The position numbers and the translations under genes are program-made. A stretch of DNA of 64,000 nucleotides, taken from positions 434,001 through 498,000 of the forward strand of contig NZ_JAFMPM010000008.1 of the NCBI RefSeq assembly GCF_017349355.1. The letters are read 5' to 3'. The notes beneath the pieces were generated by a model, which saw nothing but the letters and a program-made list of their open reading frames with translations, did not search any database and was not told where the DNA came from. Origin of the DNA: Thiothrix fructosivorans (lineage in GTDB: Bacteria; Pseudomonadota; Gammaproteobacteria; Thiotrichales; Thiotrichaceae). Positions 34,652-43,644 of this stretch are shown here, piece after piece (position 1 is the stretch's first letter; every line of letters starts with the position of its first letter).

Positions 34652-34987
34652 TTATTCGGAAAAACTATGTGAGCACTGTAAGCAGGTATAATTGTCTAAA
34701 ACATGGTTATCTATTACTTCCCCTGCTTTTGCCCCAGCAGCGCCTCCCGTGAAAGCACCGAGAATAGCGCCACTAATTAACCCAAGAGTTGCTCCGGCAG
34801 CGGCTCCCACTGGGCCAGCAATGAGACCTACAGCAGCTCCTGCTTCAGCACCGGCTGCTGCTCCAGATGCTACACCTAAGTATCCACCTACCCCTCCAGC
34901 TACTCCTCCAATAGTAGCCCCAGTTCGCTTGCCATAATTTTTCTTGTCTATATTTGTAGAGCGGCATTTTGGACATGTTAAAGGCAT
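34652..34987 (-). CDS. glycine-zipper protein flanked by zinc-ribbon halves
   Basis: 111 residues. The N-terminus MPLTCPKCRSTNID has CxxC, the C-terminus YTCLQCSHSFSE has CxxC, and between them lie about 75 residues of Gly/Ala zipper (GATIGGVAGGVGGYLG and following) able to form two membrane-inserting helices. The two CxxC ends could join as one zinc ribbon, making a hairpin. Role unknown; a membrane-active or regulatory peptide is possible. Confidence 0.6.
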   Translation of the reverse strand: MPLTCPKCRSTNIDKKNYGKRTGATIGGVAGGVGGYLGVASGAAAGAEAGAAVGLIAGPVGAAAGATLGLISGAILGAFTGGAAGAKAGEVIDNHVLDNYTCLQCSHSFSE

Positions 34988-35094
34988 TGTAGACTCCCCA
35001 TTGTAAGTTTATGAATTTGGGGTTGAGGTGTTTTTGATAGATGCTGATTCTCAACCCAAGCTGGCACATTAATTCGATAAGATTATTTAATATG

Positions 35095-35122
35095 CTAGCA
35101 TCTAGCATCTAGCATCTAGCAT
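35095..35122. repeat. CTAGCAT tandem heptanucleotide, four copies
   Basis: Four exact copies of CTAGCAT run head to tail at 35095-35122, followed by a partial CTAC. It lies in the AT-rich region upstream of the zinc-ribbon gene and could alter promoter spacing if copy number varies. Confidence 0.8.
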
Positions 35123-35206
35123 CTACAAGAAAATTTTGTTCAAAAAAGCAACTATTTTTAGATGAATAATGTGATTATTGTGATGAACGTCACGGATTAG
35201 TGGTGA

Positions 35207-35428
35207 ACCTTATGCCTATCACAAACGGATTTGAAAGCAGACTTACACGCCGCAGGAAAACTCGCGCAACACACAAGCTATCAGGGTGAAACCCTCAATT
35301 TCTAAACCCCTGCGGCATTCTTTTCCCGCCTGACCGAACGCCGTTGGGACATCGTAAACGTTTTGCAATAAGAAGGCTCAATGGGCGTGCGCTAGCTTGC
35401 CTGTGAAACAAGCGGCGTAATTTCCTAA
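35207..35428 (+). pseudogene. HTH-type regulator/antitoxin, three in-frame stops
   Basis: One plus-strand frame encodes DLKADLHAAGKLAQHTSYQ, then TPAAFFSRLTERRWDIVNVL, then EGSMGVR and LA, interrupted by stops TAA 35303, TAA 35369 and TAG 35393. The middle resembles HTH proteins found with small toxins (LTERRWxLVxxLQ...GVRELA). Because the frame is kept and only point stops occur, decay appears recent. It accounts for much of the 437-base stretch 34988-35424. Confidence 0.6.
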
Positions 35429-35844
35429 TCCGCTAGCCCATCAAACGGGTCAACAATCCGTAACAAACCCTCAATGATTTGCCCATGCTGCATATCTTCG
35501 GAATACAAAACCGTACAGCCCTGTTCCAGCGCACTTGCCAACATCAGGCTATCAAAATAGCTATAGCGGTAACGTTCCCCCAGCAACAGGGCTTGCTCAA
35601 TCGTCTTGGTTGTCACGGTGGTGATTTGGAAATTGCTTTGCAATTCGTGGATGACATTCAAAATATCCGCGTAAGCCTGCTTTTGTTTGCGGCGCAAGAC
35701 ATTGCTGACCTCGTTCAATACCTGCGTACTGATCCAAGCGTCCGGTTCTTGAGCGCATTGTAGGGCAAGTGTCGCCTTTTCTGATTCATCTTCCGAATAC
35801 ACATAAATCAGCACATTGGAATCAAGGAAAACCTTAGCGGGCAT
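35425..35844 (-). CDS. PIN-domain toxin (VapC-like)
   Basis: 139 residues. Acidic PIN residues are seen in VFLDSNVLIYVYSEDE (Asp near the start), the Glu of LNEVSNVL, and YFDSLMLASALEQG with YSEDMQHG at the end. Such toxins are Mg-dependent ribonucleases. The ATG at 35844 has GAGGA upstream and overlaps the antitoxin stop, the standard toxin-antitoxin order. Confidence 0.85.
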   Translation of the reverse strand: MPAKVFLDSNVLIYVYSEDESEKATLALQCAQEPDAWISTQVLNEVSNVLRRKQKQAYADILNVIHELQSNFQITTVTTKTIEQALLLGERYRYSYFDSLMLASALEQGCTVLYSEDMQHGQIIEGLLRIVDPFDGLAD

Positions 35845-36115
35845 TGGCATCCTCGCGGTCAAAGCGATAGCCACGTGTTTTTAACCGCAGTGCGTTGAAT
35901 TGTTTTTGCACAGGCTGGTTGGCATCCAGTTGTTGCAAGCGGTTTTCCCGCATCAATTTTTGCAGGTAATCAAACGTCAAACCGGGGTGCAATTCCGCAA
36001 GCCTGCCGATTTTTGCCCAATAATCCACTTGTCCGCCCAAGGTGCGCTGAAACACTTGCGCCTGTTGCCGTGCGGATGTAACGGTTTCGTCGGAAAGTTT
36101 TACGCTGACTGCCAT
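35834..36115 (-). CDS. ParD-like antitoxin
   Basis: 93 residues starting MAVSVKLSDETVTSARQQA, with a ribbon-helix-helix start as in ParD-like antitoxins, then VDYWAKIGRLAELHPGLT. It should bind and repress its own promoter and neutralise the PIN toxin that overlaps its 3' end by 11 bases. The longer frame to 36208 is not supported. Confidence 0.8.
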   Translation of the reverse strand: MAVSVKLSDETVTSARQQAQVFQRTLGGQVDYWAKIGRLAELHPGLTFDYLQKLMRENRLQQLDANQPVQKQFNALRLKTRGYRFDREDANAR

Positions 36116-36241
36116 ATCGTCACCATTAGTTACCAATGGTTTCCATATTACACTCTGTTTGTTTGCCTCGACAAGTAGGTTGCATTCACCTTCTCCTTGC
36201 TCTAGCATAGGCTTGTGTATATGCCAGATCAGGAGGTCAAC

Positions 36242-36478
36242 ATGTTAGCCGAACGCCACGTCCGCCTGTTCCGCAACGGGCGCAACCAAGCCATCCGCAT
36301 CCCCCGCGAATTTGAATTGGCAGGGAATGAAGCGATTATTCGCCGTGAAGGCAACCGTTTGATCATCGAGGCCCTGCAACGCCCCTCATTGCTTGCCTTT
36401 CTCGCTGCTTGCAAACCATCAGATATAGATTTCCCCGACATAGACAATCTACCACCGCTGGATGATGTGGTGTTTTGA
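36242..36478 (+). CDS. vapB: VapB-type antitoxin
   Basis: 78 residues with an AbrB-like swapped-hairpin domain: RHVRLFRNGRNQAIRIPREF is the hallmark of VapB. GGAGG lies seven bases before the ATG. The stop is two bases before the toxin's ATG. The operon diverges from the neighbouring PIN/ParD pair across about 125 bases. Confidence 0.9.
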   Translation: MLAERHVRLFRNGRNQAIRIPREFELAGNEAIIRREGNRLIIEALQRPSLLAFLAACKPSDIDFPDIDNLPPLDDVVF

Positions 36479-36480
36479 CG

Positions 36481-36891
36481 ATGACAAATTACCGCTACTT
36501 GCTTGACACCAATATCATTTCCAATCTATTTCGCGAACCTCAAGGCAACGTCTACCAACATTTGCAGCGTGTCGGTGAGGGGGCTGTCTGCACGAGTATT
36601 ATCGTTGCCGCTGAATTGCGTTTTGGCGCAAAGAAACGTAATTCCCCAGCCCTGACGGCGTGGGTGGAACAAATACTTACGATGATCGACGTACTGCCGT
36701 TTGATGCCTCAGCAGACCATGTCTATGCGGAAATCCGTGCCTATCTTGAAGCTGCTGGGCAGATTATCGGCCCGAATGATTTGCTGATTGCAGCCCACGC
36801 TTTGCATTTGGGTTTGGTGGCTGTTACCGATAATACTGACGAGTTTAAACGCGTGCCGGGGTTGGTCGTGGAAAACTGGCTATTGCCATAA
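36481..36891 (+). CDS. vapC: VapC-type PIN ribonuclease toxin
   Basis: 136 residues. YLLDTNIISNLF (first Asp), AAELRFGA (Glu), GPNDLLIAAHAL (Asp) and AVTDNTDEF (Asp) complete the PIN active site. VapC toxins cleave tRNA or rRNA. ATG 36481 or an in-frame TTG 36475 that overlaps vapB may start it. Confidence 0.9.
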   Translation: MTNYRYLLDTNIISNLFREPQGNVYQHLQRVGEGAVCTSIIVAAELRFGAKKRNSPALTAWVEQILTMIDVLPFDASADHVYAEIRAYLEAAGQIIGPNDLLIAAHALHLGLVAVTDNTDEFKRVPGLVVENWLLP

Positions 36892-37038
36892 GTTGGCTGT
36901 TTATCAGTCTTTCGCGTAAAACCTCGTCCTTACTTCGACAAGCTCAGCACAAGTCAGGGCGGGGATGCAGAGCGAGGGTGGCATCGCTGCCCCTCTTCCG
37001 TTTGTCGGCTGAAACTCGACGGCGAGCAACAGCGCAAC

Positions 37039-38214
37039 TTGCGCCGTTACGCGGGGTTGTGTCGGTTTGTTTACAACAAGGCGTTAGCGTTGCAGCAAGC
37101 CAACCATGCAGCCGCTGGCAAGTTCATCAGTTATGTGACGATGGCGGCATGGCTTCCCGTTTGGAAACGAGAACAGGGTTCGGCATGGTTAAAGGATGCG
37201 CCCTCACAAGCCTTGCAACATGCCCTCAAAGATTTGGAAAAAGCCTACAAAAACTTCTTTGCCAAACGCGCCGACTTCCCGCGATTCAAGCGCAAAGGCA
37301 ATGGCGACAGCTTCCGCTACCCTGACCCCAAGCAAATCAAGCTCGACCAAAGCAATAGCCGGATTTTCCTGCCCAAACTCGGCTGGATACGCTACCACAA
37401 CAGCCGCGATGTGTTGGGTGAATTGCGCAATGTCACGGTTTCCAGCAAGGGCGGTAAATGGTTTGTGAGCATCCAAACCCTTCGACAGGCTCAGGGCATT
37501 GCCCAGCGGGAAGTGGCGATTGTTCCTTCAACAGCGACTACGGCTATCGGTGTCGACCTTGGCATAGCCCGCTTTGCCACGTTCTCGGATGGCACATACA
37601 TCGAACCGCGAAACAGCTTCAAAACCAAAGCCGCTAAACTCGCCAAATACCAACGGCGCATGGCGCACAAGCAAAAATTCAGTAACAACTGGAAAAAAGC
37701 CAAAGCTAAAGTTCAAAAAATTCACATACAAATCGCCAACGCCCGCCGCGATTTCCTGCACAAGGCAACGACCACGCTCAGCCAAAACCACGCGCTCGTG
37801 TTCATCGAAGATTTGCAGGTAGGCAATATGTCCAAGTCAGCGGCAGGCACAGCAGAAAACCCCGGCAAGAACGTTGCCCAGAAATCCGACTTAAACAAAG
37901 CCATCCTCGATCAAGGTTGGGGCGAATTCCGGCGGCAGCTCGACTATAAGCTGGCATGGAAAGGCGGCATGTTGTTCGCTGTGCCACCACACTACACCAG
38001 CCAAGAATGCCCCGAATGTCACCATGTGGCGGCGGACAATCGTCAGACGCAAGCGCAGTTTGTGTGTGTGCAATGCCATTACGAAAATAACGCTGATCAT
38101 GTCGGCGCAATCAATGTTTTAGAGCGGGGATACCGCTTGTTAGCTTGTGGAGATGCGGCACTAAGTCGCTCTGTGAAGCAAGAACCCACCGAAGTAAGTC
38201 AGTTATCTAGCTGA
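37039..38214 (+). CDS. tnpB: TnpB RNA-guided nuclease, probably 5'-truncated
   Basis: 391 residues from TTG 37039. RuvC residues are present: Asp173 in IGVDLGIARF, Glu257 in VFIEDLQVGN and Asp353 in NADHVGAINVL, with zinc ligands Cys324, 327, 343 and 346. Homology (CRLKLDGEQQRN) extends about 12 codons upstream in frame, but no ATG, GTG or TTG exists there, so the first strand and normal start are missing. A REP-like sequence is translated at residues about 147-153 (TLRQAQG). TnpB uses a right-end-derived guide RNA to cut DNA; activity here is doubtful. Confidence 0.85.
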   Translation: MRRYAGLCRFVYNKALALQQANHAAAGKFISYVTMAAWLPVWKREQGSAWLKDAPSQALQHALKDLEKAYKNFFAKRADFPRFKRKGNGDSFRYPDPKQIKLDQSNSRIFLPKLGWIRYHNSRDVLGELRNVTVSSKGGKWFVSIQTLRQAQGIAQREVAIVPSTATTAIGVDLGIARFATFSDGTYIEPRNSFKTKAAKLAKYQRRMAHKQKFSNNWKKAKAKVQKIHIQIANARRDFLHKATTTLSQNHALVFIEDLQVGNMSKSAAGTAENPGKNVAQKSDLNKAILDQGWGEFRRQLDYKLAWKGGMLFAVPPHYTSQECPECHHVAADNRQTQAQFVCVQCHYENNADHVGAINVLERGYRLLACGDAALSRSVKQEPTEVSQLSS

Positions 38215-38227
38215 ATGCAGTAGGAAT

Positions 38228-38247
38228 CCTCTTCCTTTTGGGAGAGG
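38228..38247 (+). ncRNA. IS605 right-end hairpin / 3' part of guide (omega) RNA
   Basis: CCTCTTCC-TTTT-GGGAGAGG forms an 8-bp stem with one G-U pair just after tnpB. In known tnpB loci the guide RNA overlaps the 3' end of the gene and ends at the element boundary, so the RNA would end near GGATGTCAA at 38249-38256. Only the hairpin is directly visible. Confidence 0.5.
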
Positions 38248-38253
38248 AGGATG

Positions 38254-39273
38254 TCAATTGCGTAATGCCTGTAAAGCCTTCAGGTGTTGGCGAGCCTCTT
38301 TGGCGGCTTTGGAATCGGCTAGCGGCGCAAGAATGCTTTGCCATTCTTTCAACTCCACGTCAGTGTGTTCATCCGGCTGGTTTTTCCATTCCTTCCTGAT
38401 GTATGCCAAGCTGTTGTTGGCATGTTGTAAGGCCGCTTCGACATGCTTGCCCTTGGGGTAACGCTTGAGGTATTCGCCTTCCATCATCAGGCTGCGCCCG
38501 GACATGCAACTGATGGAACCTTCACATTCACCACCGACAAAAGCATTGGCTGCTTGCCACGCAATGGCATCACCGATGGTGTCCTGTTTGTGGCGGTCGG
38601 CGAGTTTCCAGTAATTGTCCGGGTTGACGAGGTATTCAGCACTTGGCTCCGTATAAAACACTTTTTTGCCGAGCTGTTTTAGCCATGCGGCGTAGGGGGC
38701 TTTGGTCGCTTGTTCTGATTGAATTTTGAAGAGTGAAATTTGTATGGCTCGCCAGTAGGCTAGTTCCAGTTCACCTTGGGTTTCGGGGTTCTTGCTGCTG
38801 GCTGCGGCGCGGTTCGCAAACTGGCTGACTTCCACTGCATCGGCGAAACTGAGCGGCGACTGGTTTTCGTGGTCGCTACCATAGAGGCCGCCGTATACTT
38901 TGTCTGCCTCACCGAGTTTTTCACGTATCAGGGCGAGGTGGGCAGCATCGGCTTTCGCTGGGTCGAAACTGCGTAACAATCCGCCGAATACCCAGCCCTT
39001 GAGCGGCGCGTCCAGCCGATACCAATAATCAGACTGGCTGCCTATTTTTGCTTTGGTCGCAGTATGTTGGATGGAGGTGAAGTTTGTCCCCAGCGGGAGC
39101 TTGCCTGTTTCAACGGCGCTGGTGGCGGGCGTGGTGCGTACCCTGACACCTGTGCCAATCGTAATTTTATCAGCTTTTTCTGCCACGTAAGCATCAGCGG
39201 CGACGCCCGAGCCTGCCCATAACAGCATGGTAAGCGTGGTGAGCAATAGGGGGAGGGTTAGTTTGCGTAACAT
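38254..39273 (-). CDS. exported SH3b-domain protein
   Basis: 339 residues with a signal peptide ending GVAAD. Residues about 32-105 form an SH3b-like domain (TIGTGVRVRTTPATSAVETG to DAPLKGWVFGGLL). The rest is helical with four Cys-poor repeats and a C-terminal LRALQALRN-like helix; GGECEGSISCMSG may hold a disulfide. Possibly a periplasmic or wall-binding protein. The TnpB element ends at its stop codon. Confidence 0.65.
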   Translation of the reverse strand: MLRKLTLPLLLTTLTMLLWAGSGVAADAYVAEKADKITIGTGVRVRTTPATSAVETGKLPLGTNFTSIQHTATKAKIGSQSDYWYRLDAPLKGWVFGGLLRSFDPAKADAAHLALIREKLGEADKVYGGLYGSDHENQSPLSFADAVEVSQFANRAAASSKNPETQGELELAYWRAIQISLFKIQSEQATKAPYAAWLKQLGKKVFYTEPSAEYLVNPDNYWKLADRHKQDTIGDAIAWQAANAFVGGECEGSISCMSGRSLMMEGEYLKRYPKGKHVEAALQHANNSLAYIRKEWKNQPDEHTDVELKEWQSILAPLADSKAAKEARQHLKALQALRN

Positions 39274-39419
39274 GGTGTGTTTCCCTCAGTCAGCTAAAAG
39301 TCAACGATAACATAATGCGCCTATCGCAAGGCAGATAACCCAACCGTAACATAGCTAGGTTTTGCCGCTTATGATAACTTACCCCGTTTTTACGATCTTC
39401 TACGTAGGAGCGCGGTAAC

Positions 39420-40634
39420 GTGAAATTCAGCGAATTCAACTGGAATGCCATGCCGGACAAAGCCGGGCATTTTGGCGCATACGGCGGGCGTTTCGTCGCA
39501 GAAACGTTGATGGAACCCATCTACGAACTCGAACAAGCCTACGAAAAGCTCAAAAACGACCCAGCCTTTCAAGCCGAATTCGACCGTGACCTTAAATACT
39601 ACGTCGGTCGCCCCAGCCCCCTGTATTTGGCGGAACGCTGGACACGTGAACTCGGCGGCGCAAAAATTTATCTCAAGCGTGAAGACCTGAACCATACCGG
39701 TGCACATAAGATCAACAACACCATCGGTCAAGCCTTGCTCGCCAAACACATGGGCAAGAAGCGCATTATCGCTGAAACGGGTGCAGGTCAGCACGGTGTC
39801 GCCTCCGCCACCATCGCCGCCCGCCTCGGTTTGGAATGCGTGGTGTACATGGGGGCAGAAGACGTGCAACGCCAAGCTCCCAACGTGTTCCGCATGAAAT
39901 TGCTCGGTGCTACCGTTGTCCCCGTCACTTCCGGCTCAAAAACCCTCAAAGACGCTTTGAATGAAGCGATGCGCGACTGGGTAACAAACGTTGATGACAC
40001 CTTTTATATTATCGGCACCGTCGCAGGTCCCCACCCATACCCCGCGATGGTGCGCGATTTCCAATCCGTGATCGGGCGTGAAGCGCGTGAGCAAATTCTG
40101 GAGCAGGAAGGGCGTTTGCCGGATGCGTTAGTCGCTTGCGTTGGCGGTGGCTCGAACGCCATCGGCTTGTTCCACCCCTTCCTCGCGGATGAATCCGTCG
40201 CGATTTACGGCGTGGAAGCAGGCGGCGATGGCATCGAAACCGGCAAACATGCCGCCCCATTGTGCGCAGGCAAACCGGGTGTATTGCACGGCAACCGCAC
40301 TTACTTAATGGAAGACAGCAACGGGCAAATCATCGAAACCCATTCGATTTCCGCCGGATTGGACTACCCTGGTGTTGGCCCCGAACACGCTTGGTTAAAG
40401 GACATCGGGCGTGCCAATTACGTATCGGTGACGGATGTGGAAGCGATGCAAGGTTTCCACGCTTTAACCCGCATCGAAGGCATTATTCCCGCGCTGGAAA
40501 GCAGCCACGCGCTGGCTTACGCGATGAAACTTGCGCCTACCATGTCTAAAGACCAAAGCATTATCGTCAACCTCTCCGGGCGTGGCGATAAAGACATCAA
40601 TACCATTGCACGGCTGGAGGGCATTACGCTATGA
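39420..40634 (+). CDS. trpB: tryptophan synthase beta subunit
   Basis: 404 residues from a GTG with TAGGAG upstream. It joins indole and serine using [19 protein letters not shown] carries the PLP lysine, [10 protein letters not shown] the conserved Glu, and GGGSNAIG the phosphate loop. Full length. Its stop overlaps trpA by four bases. The usual upstream neighbour trpF is 7 kb away. Confidence 0.97.
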   Translation: MKFSEFNWNAMPDKAGHFGAYGGRFVAETLMEPIYELEQAYEKLKNDPAFQAEFDRDLKYYVGRPSPLYLAERWTRELGGAKIYLKREDLNHTGAHKINNTIGQALLAKHMGKKRIIAETGAGQHGVASATIAARLGLECVVYMGAEDVQRQAPNVFRMKLLGATVVPVTSGSKTLKDALNEAMRDWVTNVDDTFYIIGTVAGPHPYPAMVRDFQSVIGREAREQILEQEGRLPDALVACVGGGSNAIGLFHPFLADESVAIYGVEAGGDGIETGKHAAPLCAGKPGVLHGNRTYLMEDSNGQIIETHSISAGLDYPGVGPEHAWLKDIGRANYVSVTDVEAMQGFHALTRIEGIIPALESSHALAYAMKLAPTMSKDQSIIVNLSGRGDKDINTIARLEGITL

Positions 40635-41434
40635 GTCGCATCGCCGCTTGTTTCGCCGCCCTCAAAGCACAGGGCAAAACCGCATTGATTCCTTACGTCA
40701 CGGCGGGCGATCCGCACCCATCCATCACTGTGCCACTCATGCATCGTATGGTGGCAGCGGGTGCAAACATTATCGAACTCGGTGTGCCGTTTTCCGACCC
40801 GATGGCGGATGGCCCGACGATCCAGCAAGCGCACGAACGCGCCCTGAAACACAACACCAGCCTGCACGACATCCTCGGCATGGTCGCAGAATTTCGCCAA
40901 ACCGACGCCACCACGCCCGTGGTGCTGATGGGCTATTTGAACCCGATTGAAATCATGGGTTACGTTGAATTCGCCAAAGCAGCGGAAGCAGCAGGCGTTG
41001 ATGGCGCGTTGACGGTGGATTTACCGCCGGAAGAGGGCATGGGTGTATTGCCGTTGTTCCGTGAGCACGGCATTGACCCGATTTTCCTGTTGTCGCCGAC
41101 TACGCCGGAGCGGCGTATTACAACGGTGGCGCAAGCAGGCGGTGGCTTCATTTACTACGTCTCACTGAAAGGTGTGACAGGCGCAAGCACCTTGGATGTT
41201 GGGCAAGTCGCTGCACATATTGCCAAAATTCGCCAACACACTGATTTGCCATTAGGCGTAGGTTTCGGCATTAAAGACGCGGCAACCGCCGCCGCTGTCG
41301 CGAAAACCGCCGATGCGGTGGTAGTCGGTAGTGCGGTGATCAAACAGATCGAAGCGACACCTGACGACCATACTGCTATCATGAATAACATCAGTGACTT
41401 GCTGGTCTCCATGCGTACTGCGCTGGATGCTTGA
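40631..41434 (+). CDS. trpA: tryptophan synthase alpha subunit
   Basis: 267 residues. It cleaves indole-3-glycerol phosphate and channels indole to TrpB. Catalytic Glu in [20 protein letters not shown] and Asp in [13 protein letters not shown] are intact, with VGFGIKD and the phosphate-binding VVGSAVIKQ. Coupled to trpB through an ATGA overlap. Confidence 0.97.
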   Translation: MSRIAACFAALKAQGKTALIPYVTAGDPHPSITVPLMHRMVAAGANIIELGVPFSDPMADGPTIQQAHERALKHNTSLHDILGMVAEFRQTDATTPVVLMGYLNPIEIMGYVEFAKAAEAAGVDGALTVDLPPEEGMGVLPLFREHGIDPIFLLSPTTPERRITTVAQAGGGFIYYVSLKGVTGASTLDVGQVAAHIAKIRQHTDLPLGVGFGIKDAATAAAVAKTADAVVVGSAVIKQIEATPDDHTAIMNNISDLLVSMRTALDA

Positions 41435-41455
41435 ACCTAGGGGTAAACAGAATAC

Positions 41456-42352
41456 ATGAGCTGGTTTGAAAAACTGCGTCTACCATCACGCATCCGTACC
41501 GACGCGACCAATACCGAAAAGAAATCCATCCCAGAAGGTTTGTGGCATCAATGCCCATCCTGCCAAGCGGTGCTGTACCGTGCGGAATTGGAACGTAATC
41601 TGGACGTTTGCCCCAAGTGCAATCACCACATGCGCCTGTCTGGGCGGCGACGCTTGGAGGTGTTTTTGGATGCGGCAGGGCGTGAAGAAATCGGTGCGAA
41701 TGTTGCGCCGACCGACATGCTGAAATTCCGCGACACCAAGAAATACAAAGACCGTTTAGCGGCGGCGCAAAAAGAGACGGGCGAAAAAGACGCGCTGATC
41801 GTGATGAAAGGCACAGTGTTGGGCGTGTCATTGGTTGCAGCGGCGTTCGATTTCCGTTTCATGGGCGGCTCGATGGGGTCTGTGGTCGGCGAACGTTTTG
41901 TGCGCGGCGCAGAAGCGGCGATGACGCAAAAGATTCCGTACATTTGCTTTGCGGCGAGTGGCGGGGCGCGGATGCAGGAAGCGTTGTTCTCGTTGATGCA
42001 AATGTCCAAAACCAGCGCGGTCTTGACGCGTTTGAGTGAAAAAGGTGTGCCGTTTATTTCGGTGCTGACTGACCCGACAATGGGCGGGGTGTCGGCAAGT
42101 TTTGCGATGTTGGGCGATATCCACATCGGTGAACCGAAAGCCTTGATTGGCTTTGCGGGGCCGCGTGTGATTGAACAGACAGTACGTGAAAAACTGCCAG
42201 AAGGTTTTCAGCGCAGCGAATTTCTGCAAGAAAAGGGCGCGATTGACATGATCGTGCATCGCAAAGATTTGCGTGAAACCATTGCGGATTTGGTGTCTAT
42301 CATGCAGCACAAACCCAGCCCCCTCGGTGAGTCAGTGTTGGATGCGGCGTGA
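41456..42352 (+). CDS. accD: acetyl-CoA carboxylase carboxyltransferase beta subunit
   Basis: 298 residues. The N-terminal zinc ribbon is [13 protein letters not shown]; the crotonase-type core has [10 protein letters not shown] and [12 protein letters not shown]. It carboxylates acetyl-CoA with AccA in the first step of fatty acid synthesis. Its stop overlaps the GTG of folC. Confidence 0.97.
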   Translation: MSWFEKLRLPSRIRTDATNTEKKSIPEGLWHQCPSCQAVLYRAELERNLDVCPKCNHHMRLSGRRRLEVFLDAAGREEIGANVAPTDMLKFRDTKKYKDRLAAAQKETGEKDALIVMKGTVLGVSLVAAAFDFRFMGGSMGSVVGERFVRGAEAAMTQKIPYICFAASGGARMQEALFSLMQMSKTSAVLTRLSEKGVPFISVLTDPTMGGVSASFAMLGDIHIGEPKALIGFAGPRVIEQTVREKLPEGFQRSEFLQEKGAIDMIVHRKDLRETIADLVSIMQHKPSPLGESVLDAA

Positions 42353-43569
42353 ATACACTTGATGATTGGCTGCGCTGGCAGGAGCATCAGTTCCTGACAG
42401 CTATCAAGTTGGGGTTGGGGCGCATTCATGACGTTGCGGAACGCATGGATTTGCTGCAACTCCCTGTCCCTGTGATGACTGTCGGCGGGACGAATGGCAA
42501 GGGGTCGACTTGTGCGATGCTGACACGCATTCTGATGCTGCAAGGCTACCGTGTCGGCACATACACCTCCCCTCATTTGCTGCGTTATAACGAGCGCATT
42601 GCCGTCAATGCTGAACCTGTCAGCGATGCGGCGATTTGCCAAGCCTTTGCAGCGATTGATCATGCGCGTGATGATATTGATCTGACGTATTTTGAATTTG
42701 GCACATTGGCGGCGGTGTATTGTTTCTTGCAAGCCAACGTTGATGTGATTGTGTTGGAAGTGGGGTTGGGTGGGCGGCTGGATGCTTGCAATCTGTGGGA
42801 TGCGGATGTGGCGGTTATTACCAGCATCGGCATTGATCATGTGGATTGGCTAGGTTCGACCCGTGAAGCGATTGGACGCGAAAAAGCGGGGATTATGCGA
42901 GCAGGCAAGCCAGTAGTGTGTGGCGACCCACAGCCGCCCGCGATTATTGCGGCAGAGGCAGCGCGTATCGGTGCGCCGTTGTTGCAATACGGTCAGGATT
43001 TTACCAGTGCAGGTATTCCGCAACCTGCGTTGCTGGGGGATGTGCAACGCCAAAACGCGGCGTGCGTGGTGACAGCGTTGCAACAATTGGCGGAGCGCTT
43101 GCCAGTTTCGGCGGAAAATATTCACCAAGGGTTGCAATCCGTTAGCCTCATGGGACGAATGCAGCGGGTGCATGAGCAGCCCGAAGTGATTGTGGATGTG
43201 GCGCATAATCCTCATGCCGCCAAAGAATTAGCGGCTTGGCTGAAAAAAAATCCGTTAAACGGTAAAACATTTGCAATTTTTTCTATACTTGCAGATAAGG
43301 ATATTGCCGGAGTGGTTGAAATAATGTCAGCCGTGCTGGACGAATGGCATGTGGTGTCCTTGTCAGGGAATCGTGCACTTAGCAGTGATGCGCTTGCAGA
43401 TAAAATAAAAGCAAGTGGGGTGCAAGTGCCCATTTATACCTACTCGGATTTTCAGTCAGCGTGGAATTCTGTGTACTTAAGTGCAGAAAAACAGGCTAGG
43501 GTAGTGGCTTTCGGCTCTTTTCTGGTAGTATCTGGTATGCTGGAAATTCTCGTTCCCCAACGAGGCTGA
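42349..43569 (+). CDS. folC: folylpolyglutamate/dihydrofolate synthase
   Basis: 406 residues from a GTG. The ATP loop [14 protein letters not shown], the omega region [23 protein letters not shown] and [11 protein letters not shown] are present. It adds glutamates to folate. Typical place after accD. Confidence 0.95.
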   Translation: MNTLDDWLRWQEHQFLTAIKLGLGRIHDVAERMDLLQLPVPVMTVGGTNGKGSTCAMLTRILMLQGYRVGTYTSPHLLRYNERIAVNAEPVSDAAICQAFAAIDHARDDIDLTYFEFGTLAAVYCFLQANVDVIVLEVGLGGRLDACNLWDADVAVITSIGIDHVDWLGSTREAIGREKAGIMRAGKPVVCGDPQPPAIIAAEAARIGAPLLQYGQDFTSAGIPQPALLGDVQRQNAACVVTALQQLAERLPVSAENIHQGLQSVSLMGRMQRVHEQPEVIVDVAHNPHAAKELAAWLKKNPLNGKTFAIFSILADKDIAGVVEIMSAVLDEWHVVSLSGNRALSSDALADKIKASGVQVPIYTYSDFQSAWNSVYLSAEKQARVVAFGSFLVVSGMLEILVPQRG

Positions 43570-43644
43570 GCTTGCATCCGTCGCTAAACAGCGCGAATCA
43601 ATAGTTTTCGAGTGTCAAATAGAGATTAAGGAGCAGTGAATTAC

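Larger units (their letters stand above)
36933..38256 (+). mobile_element. IS200/IS605-type element with tnpB only
   Basis: The element carries tnpB but no Y1 transposase gene. The right end is marked by the hairpin at 38228-38247 and GGATGTCAA, typical of IS605 ends, touching the stop codon of the SH3 gene. The left end is unclear; a repeat CTTCGACAAGCTCAGCAC at 36933 is the best landmark. Movement would need a Y1 transposase supplied in trans. Confidence 0.65.

Noticed and set aside
35225-35425. Possible CRISPR-like or phage att site in the toxin-antitoxin intergenic region
   Set aside because: No spaced repeats of CRISPR size; the region is explained by a decayed HTH gene and the heptanucleotide repeat.
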